From assembly GCF_011769525.1 (NCBI RefSeq), contig NZ_CP050440.1, forward strand, positions 6,821,501-6,885,500: a stretch of DNA of 64,000 bases, in the 5' to 3' direction. How positions within the stretch are numbered: the stretch's first letter is position 1; each line of letters begins with the position of its first letter. The stretch comes from Tolypothrix sp. PCC 7910 (GTDB taxonomy: Bacteria; Cyanobacteriota; Cyanobacteriia; Cyanobacteriales; Nostocaceae). Positions 52,494-62,316 of this stretch are shown here, piece after piece. Below the pieces are notes generated by a model. It did not search any database. It was not told the DNA's origin and saw nothing but the letters and a program-made list of their open reading frames with translations. A program made the position numbers and the translations under genes.

Positions 52494-52860
52494 ACTTACA
52501 AGGTCAACAAACTGAGAGTTATGTTCAATTTTAACTGATACCGTAATTTCATGGATGTGTTAGGAATGGCTAGCTGTGAAACAATTTAGCCGTCAAAAAT
52601 TTATTTTGGAATTATACTAACTACTGAACTAATGCTAATTTCTATGGTGATTAGAGATTTTTATAAATATCACGCAGATCCGTAGAGCTGCAAAGAGGAA
52701 ATTTCAGATATTTCTTGATATTTTCTGGATGTATAGCAATTTATTATTTAATTGTTCTCAATTTTATTTATGGGCTTTTTATATTCTTTTCACAAAAACT
52801 TAGATATCACATATGAATATAATTTTATTTGGTTCTTCTATCCTTAGTAAAAACTAAATT
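52494..52860. other. gene-free AT-rich spacer
   Basis: Divergent promoter region between mnmG and the VanY-like gene. No repeat or ORF recognised. Confidence 0.4.
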
Positions 52861-53712
52861 ATGCAACGAATATTACGAAGATTAGCCTTATATATACTTA
52901 TTTTCTCTTTGACTTTTATTTTAGTTGCTAGTAATGGAATTGTGCATCACCAAACAGTGATTAACACTGCACAGTTTAACAGTTGCTTAAACAATCTTTC
53001 TACACCATGTATTACACCAGACCCCACAACCTCAGAAAATCCCATTACGCCTTTTACTCCTGATTCTCAACTAAATGAGCAACAGCGTTTTTTAACTACA
53101 ATTGCCATTAAATTACCGACAATTCCCCAACCAGGAACTTTTGAATATATATTGTTGCGTAAATATGGTGCGCCATTTATTAATCAAAAAGCAGAAACCA
53201 AATTACCGCCAAAGGTTATGTTTGCTAATGAGCAAGAAACCAAGGAATTTCAATCTACTCTAGAAATGGTGAAAGTTAATGGAACTAATGATTGTTATTT
53301 ACAACAATCAGCCGGACTAGCTTTTAATAAAGCACGAGCATTACAAAATATTCCCCTAAAATCTGGCTATGGTAGTGGTGATTGTACTCGCACTTTTACC
53401 ACCAATTTAAGATTTTGGAACAAATATGCTAATAGTAGAACTTTAGATAAAGTTCGACAAGGTAAAGAAACCGCTATCTTGGGAGTAGTAGCACCACCAG
53501 GATCATCACAACATCTCTGGGGATTAGCTATAGATTTACGCGTTTCTAATCCCAAGCAAAGACAAGCTTTAAATCAAAATGGCTGGTTTCAAACCGTAGA
53601 AAATGATATTCCCCATTGGACTTATTTAGGCTTAACTGAAGCTGAATTACCTGTGTTTGGATTTAAAAAACAAGTAGTGAGGGGAATTACTTATTGGATT
53701 ACGCCGATTTAA
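52861..53712 (+). CDS. D-alanyl-D-alanine carboxypeptidase, VanY/M15B-like
   Basis: This 283-residue protein has an N-terminal signal or anchor helix (LALYILIFSLTFILVAS) and a C-terminal peptidase domain (about 150-270). Metal and catalytic residues are seen in SSQHLWGLAIDL (S-x-H-x6-D) and PHWTYLG (second His). These enzymes trim the terminal D-Ala from cell-wall peptides in the periplasm. The linker (about 40-80) is Pro/Thr-rich. The catalytic Glu before the last His is not in the usual E-x-WH order (NDIPHW), so activity is likely but not certain. Confidence 0.85.
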   Translation: MQRILRRLALYILIFSLTFILVASNGIVHHQTVINTAQFNSCLNNLSTPCITPDPTTSENPITPFTPDSQLNEQQRFLTTIAIKLPTIPQPGTFEYILLRKYGAPFINQKAETKLPPKVMFANEQETKEFQSTLEMVKVNGTNDCYLQQSAGLAFNKARALQNIPLKSGYGSGDCTRTFTTNLRFWNKYANSRTLDKVRQGKETAILGVVAPPGSSQHLWGLAIDLRVSNPKQRQALNQNGWFQTVENDIPHWTYLGLTEAELPVFGFKKQVVRGITYWITPI

Positions 53713-53803
53713 GTAATAAAAGTCAAGAGTGAAGAGTCAAGAGTTCAAGCGCAATATTGAAAAAGCAGACAATTTTAGTCGACCAGCTATGCAGCAATTA
53801 CAA

Positions 53804-53998
53804 TCATCTAACTTCTACATAACGTAATTCTGCATTTTGATTTACTTCATCCATAGTTTCTAAATAAGCTTTAATTGCGTGTTTGATATTTTCTAAAGCC
53901 TCTTCTTCGGTTTCTCCCAAAGTCCAACATCCTGGTAACGCAGGACACCAAATAGCATATCCTATATGAGTTTTATTTAACTTGACTTTGTAACGCAT
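53804..53998 (-). CDS. orphan HicB-like protein
   Basis: This 64-residue protein reads MRYKVKLNKTHIGYAIWCP, then ALPGCWTLGETEEEALENIK, the HicB fold. It is clearly related to the 55-residue protein at 19498. No HicA toxin lies upstream or downstream. It may regulate in trans or be a remnant of a toxin-antitoxin pair. Confidence 0.85.
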   Translation of the reverse strand: MRYKVKLNKTHIGYAIWCPALPGCWTLGETEEEALENIKHAIKAYLETMDEVNQNAELRYVEVR

Positions 53999-54302
53999 AT
54001 GTAAAATAACTGCTTTTGCCTGCCATTTTATCTCGTTAAATTAAACAAAAATTGATCATTTGATACTGCACAAATTGAAAATATAAATTTAGATACCCAG
54101 AGTTGAGCATTTATTGACATAAATCTTAACTTAAGAAGGAAATATCAAAATTACGGTTATTTAGAGAAAAATTTTCAGCAGGGCTAAAATCTCCGTGTTC
54201 CTTGCCTGTTCACTGTTCCTTCTTAATTTGCCTAAAAGTGCAGACATTTTTCTTTTCGCGATAACATATAAGCGCGAAGCTCTATCTATGGGTAGATATG
54301 TA
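53999..54302. other. spacer with a short GC-rich repeat
   Basis: AT-rich with a repeat (TAAGCGCGAAGCTCTATCT near 54268-54286) just before the hydrolase start. An upstream GTG at 54195 opens the same frame but encodes a stretch not expected for this family. Confidence 0.4.
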
Positions 54303-55148
54303 ATGATGCCTGTACGTCAAACCTTATCCAAGCCAGACTTGCAACTGTCTTACTTAGAGTGGCACCAAGGTGAAGTACCCTTACTACTGTTACACGGCTT
54401 AGGTGACCATGCCCTTGTGTGGTCTAGCTTAGGGGATTATCTGGCAGCAGATTACCACATAGTTGCGCCAGATATGCGCGGTCATGGCGAAAGCAGCAAG
54501 CCAGAATCTCTATTAGATTACTCTTTTGAAAGTGCGATCGCGGATTTGGAAGCACTCATGGATCATTTAGGATGGTCTAGTGCCCATATTGTTAGTCATT
54601 CGTGGACAGGTAAGTTAGCTGCAATTTGGGCGAGACAGCATCCAGAACGTTTACGCAGCATGATTCTGGTAGATCCCATTTTTATTTGGAAAATGCCCAA
54701 CTTCTTCAAGCTGACATTTCCGCTGTTGTACCGCATGTTACCTTTTCTCAAAAGCATGGGCCCCTTCGCAAGTTATGAGGAAGCGGAAAAACAAGCGCAA
54801 CAGTTAAGCCAGTATCAAGACTGGACTTCTTTACATCAGCAGGTTTTTCAAGCCGGAGTCGAACAAAAACCTGATGGTAGTTGGGGTAGCAAATTTACTA
54901 TAGCTGCCCGCGATGGAATTTTTGAAGATGTGATGCGAGTACCTGGATTAACACAACCAGTTTATCTACCAACTCTGTTTGTACAACCGCAAAAAGGCGT
55001 AAATCGTCAAGAATGGCAACTTAAACCCTACAAAACCTATCTAAAAAACTTAAGTCTGTGCCAAGTTCCTGGGAATCATTGGCCATTCTTGACAAAACCA
55101 GAAGAATTTAACCGAACTGTAGAAGTGTTCTTAAAACAGCACCAATGA
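54303..55148 (+). CDS. alpha/beta-hydrolase fold enzyme
   Basis: From ATG 54303 the protein (281 residues) starts MMPVRQTLSKPDLQLSYLEW and has the fold landmarks: LLLHGLGDHALVW (oxyanion HG), APDMRGHGESSKP, the nucleophile in VSHSWTGKLA (Ser in H-S-W), acidic residue in MILVDPI and catalytic His in PGNHWPF. The elbow S-H-S-W-T-G departs from the common G-x-S-x-G at its first glycine. The substrate is unknown. ATG 54288 is an alternative start. Confidence 0.85.
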   Translation: MMPVRQTLSKPDLQLSYLEWHQGEVPLLLLHGLGDHALVWSSLGDYLAADYHIVAPDMRGHGESSKPESLLDYSFESAIADLEALMDHLGWSSAHIVSHSWTGKLAAIWARQHPERLRSMILVDPIFIWKMPNFFKLTFPLLYRMLPFLKSMGPFASYEEAEKQAQQLSQYQDWTSLHQQVFQAGVEQKPDGSWGSKFTIAARDGIFEDVMRVPGLTQPVYLPTLFVQPQKGVNRQEWQLKPYKTYLKNLSLCQVPGNHWPFLTKPEEFNRTVEVFLKQHQ

Positions 55149-55374
55149 AGGATGAAAGATGAGGGTAATAGTATGTATAAATTCCAATGCAAGACTTGTA
55201 AATTCAAGGTAAAAGATAAAGAAGTTGAGGGACAATATAAACCCTTTAACACAAACTAAATTTGGACTCAAAAATGCTATCTCTTATAGTATTTAGTTCA
55301 ATTTATTGCTTTTTCATACTTCATTACTTTATCCTTCATCCTTCACCCTTAATCATCTTACCTACTAGCCAGTT

Positions 55375-57066
55375 ATGAGCCTTTGTATTAACCCCGCTTG
55401 TACTCAAGCTAATCAAGTAGACCAGGAGGAACATCGCTTTTGCCAGAATTGTGGTTCCCAGTTAGAATTGCTGGGACGCTATCGGGTAATGCGGCTGATA
55501 TGTGATAACTCTGGCTTTAGTAAGGTCTATGAAGCATATGAAAAAGACACACCAAAAATCCTCAAAGTGCTGGAAGCAAATCTTGCTGCTGACCCTAAGG
55601 TAGTAGAATTATTCCAGCAAGAAGTAGCTGTGTTGGGACAGTTGGATCATCCTGGTATACCCAAAGTTGATGGATACTTCCAATATAAAACCAGAGATGA
55701 GTTGCTGTTACATTGCTTGGTAATGGAAAAAATTAATGGCATTAATTTAGAGCAATGGCTCAAGCAGCATGATAATGTGCCTATATCTCAAACGCAAGCT
55801 ATAGCTTGGTTGAAACAGTTACTAGAGATTTTAGTAGTATTACACGGCAAGCAATATCTGCATCGAGATATTAAGCCATGTAATATTATGATTCGTAATT
55901 CTCCAGATCATCTGAATCAGGAAGATGGCAGAGATTTATTTTTAATTGATTTTGGCACAGCTAAAGAATTAGCAAAATCTTTAACTGGGGTAAATGCAAT
56001 TATGTCATCTGGTTATAGCGCGCCAGAACAAATGCATGGGGAAGCTGTACCGCAATCCGATTTTTTTGCTTTAGGACGCACCTTTGTATTTTTATTGACG
56101 GGATATCATCCCTTAGATATGTACGATATCCAGCATAATGTTTTACACTGGCGCAATCGTGCGAATCATGTGTCAACTTTACTGTTAAATTTAATCGATT
56201 GGCTGATGGCACCAGAAATAGAAAAGCGCCCCGCCAATGTCCAAGATATTTTACAGCGTTTAGAAGAAATTGAAAAGCAAATAAATGCAAATTCAACAGT
56301 AAATTTAGGACAAAATATTCAAACTGAACAACCATATTCACCAACTAGTAAAACTTTATTAACAAAACCAAAACCGCATCTCTTGGCATTAATCGCTGCA
56401 CTAATTACTTCTTTAGGATTGCTGTGGTTACTAGCTTTAATTTTAGGTAATTTAAAATTGAACTTTATACCTAACTATGGACAGTCGCCAGAAAGAAAAG
56501 GTAAGATAGATTACTTTCCTTATGTGGAAGGGAAGGATAGCCAAGGTAGAGTTGCTGAGTTTAATATTGCAGTTTTATCAGTAGAATATAAGTGGCTATT
56601 AGGCAGTAATTTTCAAATTAAAAATAACGATAACATTATTAGCTTAGAAGTTTTAAAGTTAAATTTAGAACAAGAAGGGATACAGAAGATAATGGAAAAT
56701 CCTACCGAGATTATCTCTGTAGGTACAGCTTCCTGTGAGGGTGATGTTGCAACTGAACAAAGTAGGGCTTTAGAACGTTCTAAACAAATACAACTTTTAG
56801 CGAAAAAATTATTTAGCGGTACTGTCAAAAATTATCGCTTATTAAATTTGGGACAATTTCAACGGAGTGATTGTCAAGCAAGCCAAGATTCAACTGCATA
56901 TCAAAGAAGTATTATTATTATTGGGGTGAAGCAGAAATCAGATGGTGTAATTTTGGATGAAGCTTTGAGGAATAGATTAGAGAAGAAGCCTTTTGCTGAT
57001 TTTAAATTAGAGGATTATTCTTTAGGTTCGCCCCAGAAATTTAAAACAATACCAAATAATTTATAG
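55375..57066 (+). CDS. serine/threonine protein kinase with N-terminal zinc ribbon and TM helix
   Basis: This 563-residue protein starts with a four-Cys zinc ribbon (CINPACTQ and FCQNCGSQ, about 4-28). The kinase domain (about 33-300) has Lys in KILKVLE, HRDIKPCN (about 162-169), IDFGTAKE (about 191-198) and SGYSAPEQ. The glycine loop is degenerate (CDNSGFSKVYEA). A TM helix (LLALIAALITSLGLLWLLAL, about 340-360) leads to a 200-residue extracytoplasmic domain, possibly OmpA-like (SVGTASCEGDVATEQSRALERSKQ). This is a common cyanobacterial Pkn architecture. Its signal is unknown. Confidence 0.9.
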   Translation: MSLCINPACTQANQVDQEEHRFCQNCGSQLELLGRYRVMRLICDNSGFSKVYEAYEKDTPKILKVLEANLAADPKVVELFQQEVAVLGQLDHPGIPKVDGYFQYKTRDELLLHCLVMEKINGINLEQWLKQHDNVPISQTQAIAWLKQLLEILVVLHGKQYLHRDIKPCNIMIRNSPDHLNQEDGRDLFLIDFGTAKELAKSLTGVNAIMSSGYSAPEQMHGEAVPQSDFFALGRTFVFLLTGYHPLDMYDIQHNVLHWRNRANHVSTLLLNLIDWLMAPEIEKRPANVQDILQRLEEIEKQINANSTVNLGQNIQTEQPYSPTSKTLLTKPKPHLLALIAALITSLGLLWLLALILGNLKLNFIPNYGQSPERKGKIDYFPYVEGKDSQGRVAEFNIAVLSVEYKWLLGSNFQIKNNDNIISLEVLKLNLEQEGIQKIMENPTEIISVGTASCEGDVATEQSRALERSKQIQLLAKKLFSGTVKNYRLLNLGQFQRSDCQASQDSTAYQRSIIIIGVKQKSDGVILDEALRNRLEKKPFADFKLEDYSLGSPQKFKTIPNNL

Positions 57067-57070
57067 TTAA

Positions 57071-57169
57071 TACCAAATCAAATAATGTTTGCGACACATC
57101 AATATATTTTAGAGGGCAAGGCACTGCCTTGCCCCTACGATACTGTCGCATTCTTTTTTCAAATTGGTA
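57071..57169. repeat. palindromic MITE-like element, copy 3 (99 bp, inverted)
   Basis: Same family as 4044-4141 and 6976-7070, but in opposite orientation. It begins TACCAAATCAAATAATG and ends CAAATTGGTA. It starts right behind the kinase stop codon. The rest of the 365-bp gap to 57431 holds no gene. Confidence 0.7.
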
Positions 57170-57431
57170 TTAGCTTTGGGCTAAATCACTCTACTTGTGA
57201 AAATACATGAATAGGGACGCAAAACTTTGCGTCCCTACAGATGATTGATATAGCATTCCTATTTGATTTGTGAAAAAACAAACTACATTTTCCTGATTTC
57301 CTGCTTCCTACTTTAAAGAGTAATTTCACAACTCATTGTAGGATTGCTATATATTACAAAGTTTTTTTGAATTGGAATTAATTACAGATTGTGTTAAGTA
57401 ATTTACCAAAGGTTTTGTGAAAAACTTGTCA

Positions 57432-57737
57432 TTAACCCTTTTTAATATCACGAGCCATGTTCATGTAGTAATCCATTTTGGCATTAGAACGGCGGCGGTT
57501 GCTGGGAGTTTCAACTGGAGTATTTTGCTTAGTTTCTATTTGTTGTGGAGGTTCAACCCGCTTTGTACCTTGTGCCGCATCAGATTCTAAAAAGTAACCA
57601 GACTCAGTTAATCCGAAGAGTTTGGCAAAAAAACCAAAGAAACTTTTGACAACATTTGCAAATTTATTCCAAATGACAGAAAGAAAACCTTCAACACGAA
57701 GGTACAAGTTCTGGAGAATTTGTGTTAAACGAGACAT
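57432..57737 (-). CDS. small conserved hypothetical protein with amphipathic N-terminus
   Basis: This 101-residue protein begins MSRLTQILQNLYLRVEGFLS followed by WNKFANVVKSFFGFFAKLFGL, an amphipathic or membrane-associated helix rich in Phe, then a polar Gln/Thr/Pro tail with basic RRRSNAK. It does not have a typical signal peptide. I recall similar unnamed cyanobacterial proteins but no function. It is monocistronic. Confidence 0.6.
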   Translation of the reverse strand: MSRLTQILQNLYLRVEGFLSVIWNKFANVVKSFFGFFAKLFGLTESGYFLESDAAQGTKRVEPPQQIETKQNTPVETPSNRRRSNAKMDYYMNMARDIKKG

Positions 57738-57902
57738 AGTAGCCCCCTAAATGGATTATTTATGAAATTTTGATCTAATTTTATGATGATTGCGTGATAT
57801 AGCTAAACGTCTCTGTCAGTAGATGTGTTTTTCTGTGCGGAAAGGCTAAAAGGAGACAAGGAAGACAAGGGGGTAATATTTTTACCACTGAACGCCATTT
57901 GA

Positions 57903-57950
57903 CAGACGCGATCAATCGCCAATACAGACGCGATCAATCGCGTCTCTACA
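57903..57950. repeat. double copy of the GACGCGAT palindromic repeat
   Basis: CAGACGCGATCAATCGC occurs twice, 22 bp apart, the second with complete right arm ATCGCGTCTC. Same family as 3993 and 33690. Confidence 0.6.
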
Positions 57951-57970
57951 ATTTTTGAGATGGAACACTG

Positions 57971-58414
57971 ATGAATAAAATACCAAAAATAGACCGTCAA
58001 CGAGAGCATCAAGCCAACGAACGCACTTTTTTAGCTTGGTTGCGTACTTCGATCGCACTAATTGGGTTTGGGTTTGCGATCGCTAGATTTGGTTTATTTT
58101 TAAATCAGCTGGATGTAGCCATCACACAAAGAAAACCTGATCTACATCCCTTATTCAATTCGGAAAGTTTAGGGATTGTCTTAGTAATTTTTGGCATTGT
58201 CACGATCGCTTTAGCTGCATGGCAATACAATCGGGTTTTCTGGCAAATTGAACGGGGTAATTATCAACCTCATCGTCTAACAGTATGGATAATGACAGGA
58301 GCCGTGATGATTTTCGGGCTTCTCAGTATTCCTATCTTGTTGTTGCGTAATCCAGTTTCACCTCGCCCATCTCCTGTGATTAATCAACCCCAATCTGGTT
58401 TAGGTAGAAGGTAG
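57971..58414 (+). CDS. DUF202 (YidH family) membrane protein
   Basis: This 147-residue protein has the DUF202 signature ANERTFLAWLRTSIALIGFGFA near the N-terminus and three TM helices (about 24-45, 68-90 and 110-132). The function of the family is unknown; it is a small inner-membrane protein in many bacteria. Complete length. Confidence 0.92.
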   Translation: MNKIPKIDRQREHQANERTFLAWLRTSIALIGFGFAIARFGLFLNQLDVAITQRKPDLHPLFNSESLGIVLVIFGIVTIALAAWQYNRVFWQIERGNYQPHRLTVWIMTGAVMIFGLLSIPILLLRNPVSPRPSPVINQPQSGLGRR

Positions 58415-58468
58415 GGGAGATGAAGAAGATGAGGGAGTAAAAGATTGGCTATTGGGTAATACAATTAC

Positions 58469-58660
58469 ATTGCATCCCGATGCATAAACAATGTCAGCCA
58501 ATACAATGGCATTGCATCCCGATGCATAAACAATGTCAGCCAATACAATGGCATTGCATCCGGGTGCATAAACAATGTCAGCCAATACAATGGCATTGCA
58601 TCCCGATGCATAAACAATGTCAGCCAATACAATGGCAATGCATTCGGGTGCATTAATATA
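58469..58660. repeat. 42-bp tandem repeat, four units plus a partial
   Basis: Units start at 58469, 58511, 58553 and 58595, with a decayed fifth at 58637. Each has an internal palindrome TGCATCCCGATGCA (or CCGGGTGCA in unit 3) and ends CAATACAATGGC. Both possible minus-strand reading frames are by-products. No spacers, so not CRISPR. Confidence 0.93.
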
Positions 58661-58755
58661 GCACGCTGATATTTCCAAGCAAGGGAGACTGAGTAAGGCA
58701 GGGGACAGGGAGCAGGGGAGAAATAATTAATGACAACCACCAATTACCAATTACC

Positions 58756-58805
58756 CAATCCCCAATCCCCAATCCCCAGTCCCCAGTCCCCAATCCCCAG
58801 TCCCC
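58756..58805. repeat. STRR heptamer array CCCCAAT/CCCCAGT
   Basis: About six CCCCAAT or CCCCAGT units directly after the hybrid kinase gene (3' side). Same heptamers as inside pbpC. Confidence 0.85.
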
Positions 58806-58807
58806 CT

Positions 58808-61800
58808 TCAGTTATTCATCTGCGATAAATGCTCATTGATCAAATCTAATAAATTTCTCAGTCTCACTGGCTTGGGTAGATATGCTGTCGCGCCTGCATC
58901 TAAACAGCGTTCTTCGTCACCAGACATGGCTAAAGCTGTCAGTGCAATGATGGGAACGGCTTGATTTTGCATGTCAGCACGGATTTGACGAGTTGCTTCT
59001 AATCCATCCATATCTGGCATTTGGATGTCCATTAAAATCAGATTGGGCCGATGTTGCTTTGCCATTTGCACCGCTTCTCGTCCATTGCGCGCCAAAATAA
59101 TCTGAAAGTTGTGTGCTTCCAGGTAACTCATGGTTGTGGCAATGTTAGCTTCATTGTCTTCGGCTAACAGAATTATAGGTTTTTGTGATGACTCCATAGC
59201 TGCAATTACGAGAGCAGTTTGTAAGTTTGGCTGTTGCACATTGGCAAAAATCTGCTTGAGTGCCTGATAAAACTTTTGTCGCGAGAGGGGTTTTAAAATA
59301 TGCTCGGCAGCACCCAACTCTAAACTGCGCGATCGCTTATCGACTACAGAAATGATAATCACAGGTATATGCTGAGTCTGGGAATGGGTTTTTAACGTAG
59401 TTAATACTTCCCAGCCAGAACAATCAGGCAGCAGTAGATCCAGAACTATCACATCTGGCTTGACTCGTAACGCAACTTGTAATGCACCTTGCCCCACTGG
59501 ATGAATGACGCTAGTTGCCCCCATTTCAGCCAAGTAATGTTTAATTTGACTAGCAGCAGCAGTGGAATCCTCTACTACCAAGGCTTGTTGCATCGAAATA
59601 TCTTGTACTGCTGTTTGAAGCGCTAAAGGTAAGTCATCATCCTCTTGCAAGGGATGCCAAGGTAACATCACGCTAAAGCAACTTCCTTTACCTAACTCAC
59701 TTTCAACTCGGATGCTACCGCCGTGTAGATCGACAATGCGCCGTACTAAAGATAGTCCCAATCCTGTACCTGGATAACGCCTGGATAAGGAACTATCTAA
59801 CTGTACAAATGGCTGAAACAACTTACTCATATCTGCCTCAGCAATACCAATTCCGGTATCAATTACCTGAAATTCCACAGTTTGTTCGGGCAACTGCATT
59901 TTCACTTCGAGCCAGACGCTACCACCTTCGGGGGTGAATTTCACAGCATTTGCTAGTAAGTTAACTAAAACCTGTAGTAAACGGCGTTCATCAGCTTCAA
60001 TTTCTGTAAGATTGTCGTCAATTTGGCAGTTTAGTTGAATTTGTTTGTTTTGCGCCTGCTGCCTAACAAAATTCAGACTCGATTCACACAGTGGCGGAAT
60101 TGATATAGAAGCTAGTTTCAGCTCCATCTTGCCCGATTCAATTTTGGAGAGGTCTAAAATATCGTTAATTAACTCTAGTAAGTGTTCGCCACTCTTTTCT
60201 ATTGTCTGTAAAAACTGGCGTTGTCGCTCGGTTAAGCTACCAAATACCTCTTCTAAAAGTAATTCTGACATTCCCAAAATTGAGTTCAATGGCGTTCGCA
60301 ACTCATGACTCATATTTGCTAAAAATTCGTCTTTGAGGCGAGCTGCTCTAGCTAATTCGGCATTGGCTAAACTAATGCGCTCACTGCTACGGCGCAGCTG
60401 TTCTTCAGCACGTTTGCGCTCGGTAATATCGTTGTTGATTTCTAATATCTTGATGGGGTTACCTTCTTGATCGCGCTGCAATACCCAACGACTAGCAACA
60501 ATGATGGGTGTGCGATCGCGCCGTACATGAATGAGTTCCCCTTCCCAGTAACCCCGACTTAACAATTCTGCTTCTACATCAGCTAAAGATGTGGGAAATT
60601 GAGTTTGCAGTAGATCATGGGTTATCTGCCCATACACCTCAGCTGCACTCCAGCCATACATTCCTTCTGCACCTTTGTTCCAGAAGGTAATTGTGCCATC
60701 AAGAGTCCGGGTGATGATGGTGTCATGGGCGAGATCTAAAAGCTGTGCCTGTTCTTCTAAAATTTTCTGGGTACGTTCTCTCTGCAATAGTTCCTGTTGC
60801 AATTGAAAATTGACAGTTTCTAATGCCACAGTGCGCTCGGTAACTCTTTGCTCTAAAGATTCGTTTGCTTGTTTTAATAAAGCTTCGGCACGGCTGCGCT
60901 CTGCAATTTCATGTTGTGCTTGCTGATATAATTCTGCTTGTCGCAGAGCAATACCTAAATGCGTTGCCAATTGTTTGAGTAAATCAATCTCTATGGGTTG
61001 CCACTGTCGCGGTGCTTGGCATTGATGCACAATCAGCATCCCCCATAAATGTTGATCTTGCAGAATCGGTACAACTAAATTTGCTCGTACTTCTAACTTG
61101 GCCAGTAGCTCAACATGACAGGGATCAATGCTGTCATTATAGATATCTGCTTTAACAGTTACTAATCCTTCGCGAAAGGGTGCAATATAGTTCTCGCTTA
61201 GGCAGGGATCGTAGTGAGAGGTAGATAGAAGAGGAGTCCAGCCAGCGCCTACCGATTCTGTGGTGACGATTCCTGTACCATCTGGCTGTAAGCGAAAAAT
61301 TAGGACGCGATCGCTGTTGAGAAACTGCCGGACTTGGGTAACAGTGGTTTGCAGAATTTCCTCTAAATCCAAGGTTTGATGGATTTTTTGCGTAATTTCT
61401 GCCAGCAACCGTTCTCTCTCAATGCTCTGTTGCAGTTCGTTGTGTAATTTTACTTTAGCGATCGCTGATTTGATTGCCAATTGCAGCCTTTCTGCGGTAA
61501 TCTGCCCTTTAACCAAATAATCCTGTGCGCCTGCTTTCATTGCTTGCACGGCGATCGCTTCACTACCCTGCCCAGTCACAACAATTACAGGTAAACACGG
61601 CTCTGGAGCTAAGTATGGCAATTGAGCAATAAATTCTAATCCATCAAGATCTGGTAAACGATAGTCCAGCAACACAGCATCCGGTTGGTTTTGCTGCCAT
61701 AACTCTAAACCTTCCTGCCCCAAAGTTGCTTCGAGGATGCTGTAGGAGTAATCTTTGTCTGTTTGCAAACACCGCCGATAAAATTCTCTGTCTTCTGGGG

Positions 61801-61840
61801 AATCATCAACAATTAAGACAGTACACTGTTGCTGGCTCAT
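58808..61840 (-). CDS. hybrid sensor histidine kinase, REC-GAF-PAS-HisKA-HATPase-REC-REC
   Basis: This 1010-residue protein has, in order: a receiver domain (1-125, Asp in LLDYRLPD), a GAF domain (about 165-305), a coiled coil (about 310-365), a PAS domain with PAC (about 366-480; [16 protein letters not shown]), the His box [12 protein letters not shown] (about 517), HATPase ([24 protein letters not shown]) and two more receivers ([18 protein letters not shown]). Phosphate can pass through several sites. It overlaps the regulator gene by 4 bp (ATGA), so it belongs to the phytochrome operon. The first receiver may receive phosphate from the upstream kinase. Confidence 0.93.
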   Translation of the reverse strand: MSQQQCTVLIVDDSPEDREFYRRCLQTDKDYSYSILEATLGQEGLELWQQNQPDAVLLDYRLPDLDGLEFIAQLPYLAPEPCLPVIVVTGQGSEAIAVQAMKAGAQDYLVKGQITAERLQLAIKSAIAKVKLHNELQQSIERERLLAEITQKIHQTLDLEEILQTTVTQVRQFLNSDRVLIFRLQPDGTGIVTTESVGAGWTPLLSTSHYDPCLSENYIAPFREGLVTVKADIYNDSIDPCHVELLAKLEVRANLVVPILQDQHLWGMLIVHQCQAPRQWQPIEIDLLKQLATHLGIALRQAELYQQAQHEIAERSRAEALLKQANESLEQRVTERTVALETVNFQLQQELLQRERTQKILEEQAQLLDLAHDTIITRTLDGTITFWNKGAEGMYGWSAAEVYGQITHDLLQTQFPTSLADVEAELLSRGYWEGELIHVRRDRTPIIVASRWVLQRDQEGNPIKILEINNDITERKRAEEQLRRSSERISLANAELARAARLKDEFLANMSHELRTPLNSILGMSELLLEEVFGSLTERQRQFLQTIEKSGEHLLELINDILDLSKIESGKMELKLASISIPPLCESSLNFVRQQAQNKQIQLNCQIDDNLTEIEADERRLLQVLVNLLANAVKFTPEGGSVWLEVKMQLPEQTVEFQVIDTGIGIAEADMSKLFQPFVQLDSSLSRRYPGTGLGLSLVRRIVDLHGGSIRVESELGKGSCFSVMLPWHPLQEDDDLPLALQTAVQDISMQQALVVEDSTAAASQIKHYLAEMGATSVIHPVGQGALQVALRVKPDVIVLDLLLPDCSGWEVLTTLKTHSQTQHIPVIIISVVDKRSRSLELGAAEHILKPLSRQKFYQALKQIFANVQQPNLQTALVIAAMESSQKPIILLAEDNEANIATTMSYLEAHNFQIILARNGREAVQMAKQHRPNLILMDIQMPDMDGLEATRQIRADMQNQAVPIIALTALAMSGDEERCLDAGATAYLPKPVRLRNLLDLINEHLSQMNN

Positions 61841-62316
61841 GGGGAATTTTTGGGGTAATCAGGCAGAGTGGTCAAGTCAAGCCAATAATCTACGAGCATT
61901 TGCACATCTAGCTTTAGTTGGGCAAAGTTAATCGGCTTGACAATGTAGCTATTAACGCCATATTTGTAACAATCCTCAATATCTTTAGGATTATTGGATG
62001 TAGTAAAAACAACGACAGGAATGGTTTTTAAATTACCATCCTGTTTTATGCGATGCAACACTTCCCGCCCATCGGTTCCCGGTAGGTTGAGGTCTAGTAA
62101 AATCATACCTGGACGCGGGGCAGTTTCAGGGTTGGAGTACTTACCAGTGTGATAGAGAAATGCCAATGCTTGATCGCCATTGACACAGCGATGAATGGGT
62201 ACGAAGAATCGGGAACGCTTGATTAATCGGTCTATGGTTTCAAAGTCTTCATTGCTGTCTTCGACAATCAGCATTAGGGGAGTTTGCCTAGTAGCAACCT
62301 CGGAAGCTGCGGTCAT
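61837..62316 (-). CDS. Rcp1-type response regulator
   Basis: This 159-residue receiver-only protein has the acidic pocket (VEDSNED), phospho-acceptor Asp in [11 protein letters not shown], the Thr switch in VVFTTSNN and Lys in SYIVKPIN. Features such as NDQALAFL-type (here [14 protein letters not shown]) and a long alpha4 region are typical of the Rcp family that partners cyanobacterial phytochromes. It overlaps both neighbours by 4 bp (ATGA), indicating tight coupling. It has no output domain, so it signals by protein contact. Confidence 0.93.
   Translation of the reverse strand: MTAASEVATRQTPLMLIVEDSNEDFETIDRLIKRSRFFVPIHRCVNGDQALAFLYHTGKYSNPETAPRPGMILLDLNLPGTDGREVLHRIKQDGNLKTIPVVVFTTSNNPKDIEDCYKYGVNSYIVKPINFAQLKLDVQMLVDYWLDLTTLPDYPKNSP

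Noticed and set aside
58469-58743. Minus-strand ORFs with 14-residue repeats, or CRISPR
   Set aside because: They are translations of the 42-bp tandem repeat; no spacers and no conserved start.
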